Part shown: piece after piece, positions 54,019 to 62,098 of the stretch
How positions within the stretch are numbered: the first letter of the stretch is position 1
Layout of the letters: the number at the start of each line of letters is the position of its first letter
NCBI GenBank assembly: GCA_900478215.1
Contig: LS483478.1
Coordinates: forward strand, 806,001 to 870,000
Reading direction: 5' to 3'
DNA length: 64,000 nucleotides
Source: Salmonella enterica subsp. houtenae serovar Houten
GTDB lineage: Bacteria; Pseudomonadota; Gammaproteobacteria; Enterobacterales; Enterobacteriaceae
The notes under the pieces: generated by a model
The model's database searches: none
What the model was told of the DNA's origin: nothing
The model's input: only the letters and a program-made list of their open reading frames with translations
Program-made: the position numbers and the translations under genes

Positions 54019-54867
54019 TTACTGACGCGCCAGCCTGCCCGTGGCGGGCACAAAATCGGTATTGCTGCGCCATGGATTAATGTCCAGTCCGCCGCGGCGG
54101 GTATAGCGCGCATAAACGCTTAGCGTTTCCGGCTGGCAGAAGCGCAGCAGATCGTTAAAAATGCGCTCTACGCACTGCTCGTGAAACTCATTATGGTGGC
54201 GGAATGAGACCAGGTAGCGCAGCAGTTTTTCCCGGTTGATTCTGCGCCCGCGGTACTGAATTTGTATTGAGCCCCAGTCCGGTTGGTGGGTGATCAGGCA
54301 GTTGGATTTTAACAGATGACTGACCAGCGTCTCTTCCACTTGGTTCTCGCCGCTGACTGCATGTCGCAGATAGTCGGTAGTAAACTGGTAGTTATCGATA
54401 CGGATATCCTGATCGTCAATACAGGCGCCGTGGAAATGGGCGACAGGTTGTCCTTCCAGCTCATCAAGGCGATGAAGTCTCACGCTAACGTTGCCCTGTG
54501 CGCAGGCGCGCAGATCGCGCTCCAGCGTCTGGCGCACCCTCTCCCAGGTGTCAAAACGCGTCTGGTTAAAGCTGTTCAGATACAGTTTAAAGCTTTTGGA
54601 TTCGATTAAATTAACGCTGGTGTAATCCAGTTCGACATGCCCGACGGCGACCTGAGGAAGACCATGGCTGTTAAGCCAGGAAAGTTCATATAACGTCCAG
54701 ATATCCGTGCCGTGGAACGGCAGATTATCGGCTTTTAATCCGAGCGGATCGCGATTTAAACTGCGCGGCACACCCTGCAGCAGGCTTGCGTCGTAATTGT
54801 CCCGGTAATCCGTTGTTTTTCCGAGAGTCAGGCCAGCGAGAGCCTGATGGTTTTCATAAGAAGACAT
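54019..54867 (-). CDS. queF: NADPH-dependent 7-cyano-7-deazaguanine reductase QueF
   Basis: 282 residues, the long (two-domain) QueF. The family motif ESKSFKLYLNSFNQT lies in the N-terminal half and the nucleophile Cys in KSNCLITHQPDWG with the nearby catalytic Asp in the C-terminal half. It reduces preQ0 to preQ1 for queuosine in tRNA. Divergent from syd with 68 bases between. Confidence 0.97.
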   Translation of the reverse strand: MSSYENHQALAGLTLGKTTDYRDNYDASLLQGVPRSLNRDPLGLKADNLPFHGTDIWTLYELSWLNSHGLPQVAVGHVELDYTSVNLIESKSFKLYLNSFNQTRFDTWERVRQTLERDLRACAQGNVSVRLHRLDELEGQPVAHFHGACIDDQDIRIDNYQFTTDYLRHAVSGENQVEETLVSHLLKSNCLITHQPDWGSIQIQYRGRRINREKLLRYLVSFRHHNEFHEQCVERIFNDLLRFCQPETLSVYARYTRRGGLDINPWRSNTDFVPATGRLARQ

Positions 54868-54935
54868 GTTTCACCGTCATAAACCAGATACACTATACGC
54901 CAAGTGTATCCTGGCTTTTATGAAGAGAGAAACTG

Positions 54936-55481
54936 GTGGACGAACTGACTGCGCAGGCGTTGAAAGCCTTTACGACGCGTTACTGCGACGCGTGGCAAGA
55001 AAAACACGGTAGCTGGCCATTGAGCGAAGAACTGTATGGCGTACCTTCTCCATGCATTATTTCTTCAACCCGCGAGGCCGTTTACTGGCAGCCGCAACCT
55101 TTTGAAGGCGAAGAAAATGTAAACGCGGTTGAACGCGCCTTTGATATTGTGGTACAATCTGCGCTCCACGCGTTTTACACTACGCAGTTTGCTGGCGACA
55201 TGCCCGCGCGGTTTGCGGATGAAAAGCTCACGCTACTGCAAACCTGGAGCCAGGATGACTTTCGGCGCGTGCAGGAAAATCTGATAGGCCATCTGGTCAC
55301 GCAAAAGCGGCTTAAGCTTTCCCCCACGCTTTTTATTGCGACGCAGGAGAATGATCTTGAGGTCATCTCGGTTTGTAACCTGTCCGGCGAGGTGATTAAA
55401 GAAAGGCTGGGCACTCGCAATCGTACTGTCCTTGCCGCAACGCTTGCGGAATTTCTTACGCGACTTAATCCTCTTCTGTAA
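54936..55481 (+). CDS. syd: SecY-interacting protein Syd
   Basis: 181 residues from a GTG start, which gives the family N-terminus MDELTAQALKAF. Syd binds SecY on the inner face of the membrane and inhibits SecY complexes that are not properly assembled. The YGVPSPCII and FDIVVQSALHAFYTTQFAGDM segments are conserved. Followed by the csrB control region. Confidence 0.95.
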   Translation: MDELTAQALKAFTTRYCDAWQEKHGSWPLSEELYGVPSPCIISSTREAVYWQPQPFEGEENVNAVERAFDIVVQSALHAFYTTQFAGDMPARFADEKLTLLQTWSQDDFRRVQENLIGHLVTQKRLKLSPTLFIATQENDLEVISVCNLSGEVIKERLGTRNRTVLAATLAEFLTRLNPLL

Positions 55482-55498
55482 TCGTTTGCCCTAACAGG

Positions 55499-55516
55499 TG
55501 TGAGAGATCTCTTACA
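55499..55516. promoter_or_regulatory. UvrY/SirA-type 18-bp inverted repeat upstream of csrB
   Basis: TGTGAGAGATCTCTTACA is a near-perfect palindrome about 175 bases upstream of the csrB start. It matches the distal site that phosphorylated UvrY/SirA binds to activate csrB in E. coli and Salmonella. The kinase BarA is coded at 57.9-60.7 kb. A weaker TGTAAG/CTTGTAAG cluster lies at about 55646-55662. Confidence 0.85.
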
Positions 55517-55689
55517 AGGTCTGTAGGAGATCGCCAGGATATCAGAGAATACTTAGTTCCATTTTTCCCATATAAATTTATATAAATCAATATATTAAAA
55601 TATTGTTGTGCATTTTTATATGAAAATTTACTTAAGGTATCGTCTGTAAGTGTCTTGTAAGATAAGGTGAAACAGGCGATTCTATCTTC

Positions 55690-56053
55690 GTCGACAGGAA
55701 GTCGTAGAACGAAGCGAACGTCAGGATGATGGCGCTTCAGCAGGACAGGCCAGGATGGTGTTACAAGGAAAGGCTTCAGGATGAAGCAAAGTGGAAAGCG
55801 CAGGATGCGTTAAAGGACACCTCCAAGAGGGAGAATGAGAGCCGATCAGGATGTTCGGCGGGTCTGGATGACCAGGGACGCTTCAGGATAAAGCTATCAC
55901 ATCGGGGCGATGTGGGCAGGATGCAAACGTTCAGGATGAGCAGGCCGCAAGGTCACAGGAAAAGTTGTCACGGATGAGCAGGGAGCACGAAAAGTAGCTG
56001 GAATGCTGCGAAACGAACCGGGAGCACTGTTTATACAGTGCTCCCTTTTTTTT
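55690..56053 (+). ncRNA. csrB: CsrB small RNA, CsrA antagonist
   Basis: About 364 bases starting GTCGACAGGAAGTCG. At least eleven CAGGA motifs, most as CAGGATG in hairpin loops, with further GGA variants: the CsrA-binding sites. It ends in a strong terminator (GGGAGCACTGT, TTAT, ACAGTGCTCCC, T8). CsrB soaks up about nine CsrA dimers and so relieves repression of glycogen, biofilm and SPI-1 virulence genes. Position between syd and yqcC is that of E. coli csrB. The start is inferred from the E. coli 5' end. Confidence 0.97.
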
Positions 56054-56094
56054 GTTATTCTTCGCGCCAGATTTTCATCATTGAGGTTTTTAAC

Positions 56095-56424
56095 ATGACG
56101 ACTCATGACCGTGTACGTCAGCAGTTACATGCGCTTGAAACGCTGCTGCGCGAGCATCGCCACTGGCGGCTGGATGCGCCGCAGGCGCACCTGTTTACCA
56201 GCACGCAGCCGTTTTATATGGATACCATGGAACCGCTGGAATGGCTGCAATGGGTATTGATCCCGCGTATGCATGCCCTACTTGATAATGCGCAGCCGCT
56301 GCCTGAGGCGTTTGCCGTTGCCCCTTATTATGAAATGGCGCTGGCGGCGGATCATCCGCAGCGGGAAGCGATCCTGGCGGTTTTGCAGGATCTGGATGCG
56401 CTATTCATCCGCGATAAATCCTGA
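56095..56424 (+). CDS. yqcC: DUF446 protein YqcC
   Basis: 109 residues from MTTHDRVRQQLHALE (an upstream in-frame start overlaps the csrB terminator and is rejected). All-helical DUF446 family; the conserved MDTMEPLEWLQWVLIPRMHALLD is central. Function not known; in other species it is fused to or adjacent to truC. Its stop overlaps the truC start by one base (TGATG). Confidence 0.94.
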   Translation: MTTHDRVRQQLHALETLLREHRHWRLDAPQAHLFTSTQPFYMDTMEPLEWLQWVLIPRMHALLDNAQPLPEAFAVAPYYEMALAADHPQREAILAVLQDLDALFIRDKS

Positions 56425-57206
56425 TGCTGGAAATTCTCTATCAGGATTCGTGGCTGGTTGCCGTGAATAAACCCTCCGGCTGGCTTGTTCACCGGAGCTG
56501 GCTGGATCGCGACGAAAAAGTGGTGGTTATGCAAACGGTGCGCGACCAAATCGGCCAGCATGTTTTTACCGCCCACCGTCTTGACAGACCCACGTCGGGC
56601 GTACTGTTGATGGGGCTATCCAGCGAAGCGGGACGCCGCCTGGCGCAGCAGTTTGAGCAACACCACATCCGTAAACGCTACCATGCCATTGTGCGCGGTT
56701 GGCTGATGGATGACGCGGTACTGGATTATCCGCTGGTGGAAGAACGCGATAAAATTGCCGATAAGTTCGCGCGCGAGGATAAAGCGCCCCAGCCGGCCAT
56801 AACGCAGTATCGCGGGCTGGCGACGGTCGAAATGGCGGTGCCGACAGGGCGTTATCCCACGACGCGCTATGGTCTGGTTGAGCTGGAACCGAAAACGGGA
56901 CGCAAACATCAGCTCCGTCGTCATCTGGCGCATCTGCGCCATCCTATTATCGGCGACAGTAAACACGGCGATTTGCGGCAAAACCGCAGCGCGGCGGAAC
57001 ATTTTGACTGTCGTCGCCTGATGCTTCACGCCAGCCAGCTTGAACTGACGCACCCCTTTACCGGACAGCCGTTGATTATTCAGGCCGGGCTGGATGAAAC
57101 CTGGATGCAGGCGTTGACACAGTTTGGCTGGCGGGGGCTTCTCCCTGACAATGAAAGGGTTGAGTTTACGACAGCCTCCCGGCAGGATGAGTCTCATCAG
57201 ACATAA
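56424..57206 (+). CDS. truC: tRNA pseudouridine(65) synthase TruC
   Basis: 260 residues, RluA family. The catalytic Asp54 is in HRLDRPTSGVLL, and the LVHRSW and RKHQLRRHLAHL motifs are present. It makes pseudouridine at position 65 of tRNA-Ile1 and tRNA-Asp. Coupled to yqcC; yqcA follows by 18 bases. Confidence 0.96.
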   Translation: MLEILYQDSWLVAVNKPSGWLVHRSWLDRDEKVVVMQTVRDQIGQHVFTAHRLDRPTSGVLLMGLSSEAGRRLAQQFEQHHIRKRYHAIVRGWLMDDAVLDYPLVEERDKIADKFAREDKAPQPAITQYRGLATVEMAVPTGRYPTTRYGLVELEPKTGRKHQLRRHLAHLRHPIIGDSKHGDLRQNRSAAEHFDCRRLMLHASQLELTHPFTGQPLIIQAGLDETWMQALTQFGWRGLLPDNERVEFTTASRQDESHQT

Positions 57207-57224
57207 TTCAGGGAGATACGCATA

Positions 57225-57674
57225 ATGGCGAAAATTGGTATTTTTGTCGGTACGATGTATGGCAACTCACTGCTGGTGGCGGAGGAAGCGGAAGCGATCC
57301 TCGCCAGACAGGGCCACAGCGCGACCGTGTTTGAAGATCCTGAACTGTCCGACTGGCAGCAATATCAGGATAAGGTGGTGTTGGTTGTTACCTCGACGAC
57401 CGGGCAGGGTGATCTACCGGATAGTATTGCGCCGCTCTTTCACGGTATTAAAGATACGTTAGGTTTTCAACCAAACCTGCGTTACGGGGTGATTGCGTTG
57501 GGTGATAGCAGTTACCCTAATTTCTGTAATGGCGGCAAGCAGTTTGATGCCCTGTTGCAGGAACAAAGCGCGCAACGGATGGGGGAAATGTTGTTAATTG
57601 ATGCCAGCGAATATCCGGAGCCGGAGAGCCAATCTAATCCCTGGGTAGAAAACTGGGGAACTTTACTTTCTTGA
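57225..57674 (+). CDS. yqcA: Flavodoxin-like protein YqcA
   Basis: 149 residues, full length. FMN phosphate loop VGTMYGNSL (about 8-16) and the FMN-binding TSTTGQGDLPDS and ALGDSSYPNFCNGG loops. A short-chain (mioC-like) flavodoxin, FMN-binding electron carrier of unknown partner. Its stop lies just before the glycerate-kinase remnant, so the gene itself survived the deletion intact. Confidence 0.94.
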   Translation: MAKIGIFVGTMYGNSLLVAEEAEAILARQGHSATVFEDPELSDWQQYQDKVVLVVTSTTGQGDLPDSIAPLFHGIKDTLGFQPNLRYGVIALGDSSYPNFCNGGKQFDALLQEQSAQRMGEMLLIDASEYPEPESQSNPWVENWGTLLS

Positions 57675-57679
57675 GGTAA

Positions 57680-57865
57680 ATTGGTATTGCGGGTAGCCTG
57701 GCGGCGGACGTTGGCGTGGTTCATGAACATGGGCTTGATGCCGTTTTCAGCGTAATTTATACCATCTGTACGTTGGAGGACGCGCTGGAGAATGCCGCTA
57801 AAAATGTGCGTATGACGTCGAGAAACGTGGCCGCTACGCTGAAGATAGGGCCGCTTTTACGCTGA
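57680..57865 (+). pseudogene. Glycerate 2-kinase remnant (3' end of garK; S. Typhimurium STM2959-type)
   Basis: 61 codons and a stop encode IGIAGSLAADVGVVHEHG, LDAVFSVIYTICTLEDAL and a C-terminal ASRNIAATL-like TSRNVAATLKIG, which are the last part of the GarK/GlxK glycerate kinase family (normally about 380 residues). An in-frame TAA stands immediately before it and there is no start codon. In E. coli gudPXD, and in S. Typhimurium the gudT-ygcY-gudD-STM2959 operon, occupy this yqcA-barA gap; here all of that is gone except this tail. The reading frame of the tail is still open, so the deletion may be fairly recent. Confidence 0.85.
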
Positions 57866-57880
57866 AGCCAAAGTGAATTC

Positions 57881-57943
57881 GTAGGCCGGATACGGCGAAG
57901 CCGCCATCCGGCACATTACCGCCTGATAGCGCTACGCTTATCC
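57881..57943. repeat. REP element at the barA stop
   Basis: GTAGGCCGGATACGGCG, GCCGCCATCCGGC and a third unit GCCTGATAGCGCTACGCTTATCC. The last overlaps the barA stop codon at 57938-57940. Confidence 0.85.
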
Positions 57944-60694
57944 TAATATCTTCTTCGCTTCACGCGCGACATTATCCATCTCATCCAGCAGCTCCAGAAA
58001 CTCAGGCTCCAGCTCCTCTTCGTGGACGCCGCTGCGAAGCTGTTGCTCAATAAGTTGGCAAAGGTTCTTCATCCGCGGTACGCCGCTATAGCCGCAGCTC
58101 CCGTGTAGCTTATGGACCAGATCGACCAGACCGTTGGGATTTTCGCCCACCAGTTGTTCTTCAATTTTGTTGCGCACTTCCGGCAGGAAATCAATCAGCA
58201 TTTGCAGCATATCCCGCGCCAGATCGGGCTTACCGGCAGCCTGGCGGAGCGCAAGCTGCCAGTCGAGCGTCGCATTCGGATTGAAGATAAATTCAGCCGG
58301 TTCCGGCGCCATCAGACGGGTCGCTACGTTGGCGCCGGGTTTATAGCGCAGCAACAGATTATGCAACTTCTCTTCTTCTATCGGTTTAGCCAGATAGTCG
58401 TTCATGCCCGCGCTGAGCAACTTCTCTTTTTGCCCGGCCATCGCATGTGCCGTAACGGCAATAACCGGTGTTTGCTGCTGATGAGGAAGCTGGTGAATCA
58501 ACTCGCAGGCGCGTATGCCGTCCATATCCGGCATCTGAATATCCATCAAAATCAGATCAAACTGCATTTGTTTCGCCCGATCTACCGCCTGATGTCCGCT
58601 ATCACAAAGCTCTACGTGCTGAACTTTATCTTCCAGTAACGCGCCGATAAGCTTCAAATTGGCGGGATTATCATCAACCGCCATAACCGTCATGGCGATT
58701 TTACTGGCATCCATGAGCAGCGGTTCAGCATGGTGATTCAACTGGCAATATTCCGTCAGCGCTGGCAACAGGCGCGTTGACGTCAACGGTTTTAACAGAC
58801 AGGCCGCCGCGCCTCCTTGTTTCAGCTTTTCTGCGTTAATTTGCGCATGGCAAGGCAGCGCCAGCAGTAAAAAGTCCGTCATTGACGCCGCTTTCGCCAG
58901 CCGTTCATGTTGCATGGTGAGCGGCTCGCGGAAGGTCACCGGAACGCTCAACATCATAATATCGTAGTGCGCTAACGGCAGCGCGGAGAAGGTCGGGCTG
59001 TAAACCACTTCCACCGGCGTGTCATTCAGCAGATCCAGGGTACATTGCGCGGCGGTAGCATTCGGTTCGACATAAGCCAGCCGTTTTCCGGCCAGACACG
59101 CGGTCGACGGCCCGTCAATAATGACATTGGGGTTAAGATCAAGATTAATATGAAACCAGAAGGTCGAACCGCGATTAGGCTGACTGTGGAAAGAGATATC
59201 CCCGCCCATTTCGTTGACCAGCTTTTGCGTAATCACCAGCCCAAGCCCGGTGCCGCCGTGACGGCGAGAAATACTGGCATCGGCCTGGCGAAACGCCTGA
59301 AACAGTCGCGACTGGTCGCGCTCTGGAATGCCGATCCCCGTATCGCGGATCTGCACTTCAATCTGCACTTTGGTGTTACTGAGCGCCCGCTTTTCTACCA
59401 GAATATCGATATTGCCGCTCTCGGTGAACTTAATGGCATTACCCACCAGATTAGTAATGACCTGTTGCAGGCGCAGCGGGTCGCCGATCACATTATCCGG
59501 GACGTCGTTTTTAATATTTAACGTCAACTCCAGCCCTTTATCATGCGACGAGTGGGCCAGCAGCGTAACCACTTCATCCAGCGTATTACGCAGTGGAAAA
59601 GGGATACTTTCCAGAATGAGCTTACCGGCTTCCAGCTTGGAGAAATCGAGCACATCGTTAATGATCGCCAGCAGATTATTCGCGGAACGCTCAATGGTGT
59701 TCAGATGGTCGCGCTGGGTGGGATTCAGCTCCGTTTTTAATGTCAGGCGGGTAAAGCCAATGACGCCGTTCAGCGGCGTTCGCAGTTCGTGCGACATATT
59801 CGCCAGGAACTCCGACTTAATACGCGCCGCTTCCTGGGCGCGCTTTTTCGCCAGATCCAGCTCAACGTTTTGGATCTCCATCTGCTCAAGGGTTTCACGC
59901 AGATCAGAGGTGGCCTGATCGATATTATGCTGCATCTCTTCGTGATAGGCGGCGAGCGACATCGCCATGGAATTAATGCCGTTTTTCAGCATATCCAGTT
60001 CGCCCAGCATAAACCCTTCCACACGGCTATCCAGTTGTCCGCGGCGAATTCGGTCAACGGTATTCACCATATTACGGATAGGCCCGGTGACATCACGCAT
60101 CAGCCGCCAGCCAAAGATCAGCGCAATACCGATACAAAAAAGCATCATCACACTGGAAATAAAAATCTCTTTGTACTGCTGCAGCCTTACCGACTTGAGA
60201 TCCAGTTCAAGCGCCACATATCCCAGCATATTTTGGGTATTCTTCGCGTCGGCAATGACAGACTCGTCCGGCGAATAGCTCTCCGAGATAATCGGTGTAC
60301 GCAGGATCATGATATCGCCGTGGCGATCAACGCTCAGACGACGTGGAAACGGCGCGCCGACGGGAAGCTGCATTTGTGAGGGATCCAGATGAAAATTAGA
60401 GGTTACAAACAGTCGGTTATGATCGTCATAAACGGAAATCGCCCGCACAATATCAGAATGTCTGCGGTGCAGAACGCTGATAAGTTGGCCGATAGACTCC
60501 CGGTTTTGTAGGTTCATACCATATTCGCTGGAGACGGCGAGCGGTTCAATAATACTGGCGCCGGCATCTTCCAGTTGACGCTGCAGGTCGTTATAGCGGT
60601 GCACCACAAAAAAGATACTGAGCAGCAAACCTATCAGGACGGTCGGGGCCAGGATCAGAATCATCATGCGTGCGCGCAGGCTGTAGTTGGTCAT
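57938..60694 (-). CDS. barA: Hybrid sensor histidine kinase BarA
   Basis: 918 residues, the E. coli length. Two membrane helices (about 9-31 and 178-197) flank a periplasmic domain; then HAMP, a HisKA domain with His302 in MSHELRTPLNG, HATPase (GTGLGLVI), a receiver domain (DLILMDIQMPDMDG, Asp718) and a C-terminal HPt (VHKLHGSCGYSGV, His861). It relays phosphate to UvrY/SirA, which turns on csrB and csrC; acetate and formate stimulate it. Intact, so the BarA/SirA-CsrB axis should work. Confidence 0.97.
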   Translation of the reverse strand: MTNYSLRARMMILILAPTVLIGLLLSIFFVVHRYNDLQRQLEDAGASIIEPLAVSSEYGMNLQNRESIGQLISVLHRRHSDIVRAISVYDDHNRLFVTSNFHLDPSQMQLPVGAPFPRRLSVDRHGDIMILRTPIISESYSPDESVIADAKNTQNMLGYVALELDLKSVRLQQYKEIFISSVMMLFCIGIALIFGWRLMRDVTGPIRNMVNTVDRIRRGQLDSRVEGFMLGELDMLKNGINSMAMSLAAYHEEMQHNIDQATSDLRETLEQMEIQNVELDLAKKRAQEAARIKSEFLANMSHELRTPLNGVIGFTRLTLKTELNPTQRDHLNTIERSANNLLAIINDVLDFSKLEAGKLILESIPFPLRNTLDEVVTLLAHSSHDKGLELTLNIKNDVPDNVIGDPLRLQQVITNLVGNAIKFTESGNIDILVEKRALSNTKVQIEVQIRDTGIGIPERDQSRLFQAFRQADASISRRHGGTGLGLVITQKLVNEMGGDISFHSQPNRGSTFWFHINLDLNPNVIIDGPSTACLAGKRLAYVEPNATAAQCTLDLLNDTPVEVVYSPTFSALPLAHYDIMMLSVPVTFREPLTMQHERLAKAASMTDFLLLALPCHAQINAEKLKQGGAAACLLKPLTSTRLLPALTEYCQLNHHAEPLLMDASKIAMTVMAVDDNPANLKLIGALLEDKVQHVELCDSGHQAVDRAKQMQFDLILMDIQMPDMDGIRACELIHQLPHQQQTPVIAVTAHAMAGQKEKLLSAGMNDYLAKPIEEEKLHNLLLRYKPGANVATRLMAPEPAEFIFNPNATLDWQLALRQAAGKPDLARDMLQMLIDFLPEVRNKIEEQLVGENPNGLVDLVHKLHGSCGYSGVPRMKNLCQLIEQQLRSGVHEEELEPEFLELLDEMDNVAREAKKILG

Positions 60695-60751
60695 GGAGTT
60701 CCGTTATGGGACAATTAGGGTCACACTGTTAAATTGAGAAAAAGCTGGTCG

Positions 60752-62047
60752 ATGGCGCAATTCTACTCTGCAAAACGGCGCGTGACGACGCGTCAGATCA
60801 TAACCGTTAAAGTCAATGACCTCGATCCATTTGGTCAGGGCGTAGCCCGTCATAACGGAAAGGCGCTGTTTATTCCCGGTTTATTGCCTGAGGAAAGCGC
60901 GGAAGTCATTCTTACAGAAGATAAAAAGCAATTTGCCCGCGCACGCGTTTTGCGCCGTTTGAATGATAGCCCTGAACGAGAAACGCCGCGCTGCCCGCAT
61001 TTTGGCGTCTGCGGCGGTTGCCAGCAGCAGCATGCCGGCATCGCCCTACAACAACGCAGCAAAAGCGCGGCGCTGGCACGTTTGATGAAACACGAGGTGA
61101 ATGACATCATTGCCGGCGCGTCCTGGGGTTATCGGCGTCGTGCGCGATTAAGTCTGAATTGCCCGCCGGATAAACCGCTGCAAATGGGATTTCGCAAAGC
61201 GGGTTCCAGCGATATCGTCAATGTCGAACAGTGCCCTGTTTTGGTGCCCCAGCTTGAAGCATTGCTGCCCCGAATCAGAGCGTGTCTGGCGAGTTTACAC
61301 GGCGCCCGACACCTTGGTCATGTCGAGCTGGTACAGGCGGGAAACGGTACGCTGATGATTCTGCGACACACCGCGCCATTGAGTGCGGCGGATAGAGAAA
61401 AACTGGAACGCTTTTCGCATTCTGAGGGATTGTCTCTGTTTCTGGCGCCATTTAGCGAGATACTGGAAACGACAATCGGCGAAGCGCCCTGGTATGACTC
61501 GCACGGCTTACGTTTAGCCTTCAGCCCGCGAGACTTTATTCAGGTTAATGAAGCGGTAAACCAGCAAATGGTCGCCCGCGCGCTGGAATGGCTTGATGTG
61601 CGCGCCGGGGAACGTGTTCTGGATCTGTTTTGCGGAATGGGGAATTTTACGTTGCCGCTGGCAACGCGCGCGGCAAGTGTTGTAGGAGTTGAGGGCGTTC
61701 CGGCGCTGGTAGAAAAAGGTCGTGAAAACGCCATCCGTAATGGGTTACATAATGTGACATTCTTCCATGAGAATCTTGAGGAAGATGTCACGAAGCAGCC
61801 GTGGGCGAAAAACGGCTTTGACAAAGTCTTACTCGATCCTGCGCGTGCGGGGGCTACAGGAGTGATGCGACATATTATAAAATTAAAACCTATTCGCATT
61901 GTTTATGTATCCTGTAATCCAGCAACGCTGGCGCGCGATAGCGAAACGCTAGTCAATGCAGGATATGAGGTTACGCGTTTAGCGATGCTCGACATGTTCC
62001 CGCACACAGGACATCTGGAATCAATGGTTCTGTTCGAGCGCATGTAA
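60752..62047 (+). CDS. rlmD: 23S rRNA m5U1939 methyltransferase RlmD (RumA)
   Basis: 431 residues (E. coli 433, the tail is two shorter). TRAM domain at the N-terminus, then four-cysteine Fe-S ligands (CPHFGVCGGCQ plus a later Cys), SAM-binding DLFCGMGNFTLPLA and the nucleophile in YVSCNPATLARD. I start at MAQFYSAKRR as in E. coli; an in-frame ATG six codons upstream is possible. Divergent from barA; 51 bases before relA. Confidence 0.96.
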   Translation: MAQFYSAKRRVTTRQIITVKVNDLDPFGQGVARHNGKALFIPGLLPEESAEVILTEDKKQFARARVLRRLNDSPERETPRCPHFGVCGGCQQQHAGIALQQRSKSAALARLMKHEVNDIIAGASWGYRRRARLSLNCPPDKPLQMGFRKAGSSDIVNVEQCPVLVPQLEALLPRIRACLASLHGARHLGHVELVQAGNGTLMILRHTAPLSAADREKLERFSHSEGLSLFLAPFSEILETTIGEAPWYDSHGLRLAFSPRDFIQVNEAVNQQMVARALEWLDVRAGERVLDLFCGMGNFTLPLATRAASVVGVEGVPALVEKGRENAIRNGLHNVTFFHENLEEDVTKQPWAKNGFDKVLLDPARAGATGVMRHIIKLKPIRIVYVSCNPATLARDSETLVNAGYEVTRLAMLDMFPHTGHLESMVLFERM

Positions 62048-62098
62048 TGATTACCGGCTTACCGACTTCGGTAGGCCTGGTCCCTTAAGGAGAGGACG

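Noticed and set aside
55726..55977. 83-codon frame on the plus strand
   Set aside because: It lies fully within csrB; the apparent peptide arises from repeated CAGGATG motifs.
55690..56053. Possible CRISPR or tandem repeat because of evenly recurring CAGGATG
   Set aside because: Repeats are seven bases with irregular spacing and lie in hairpin loops, ending in a terminator: this is CsrB.
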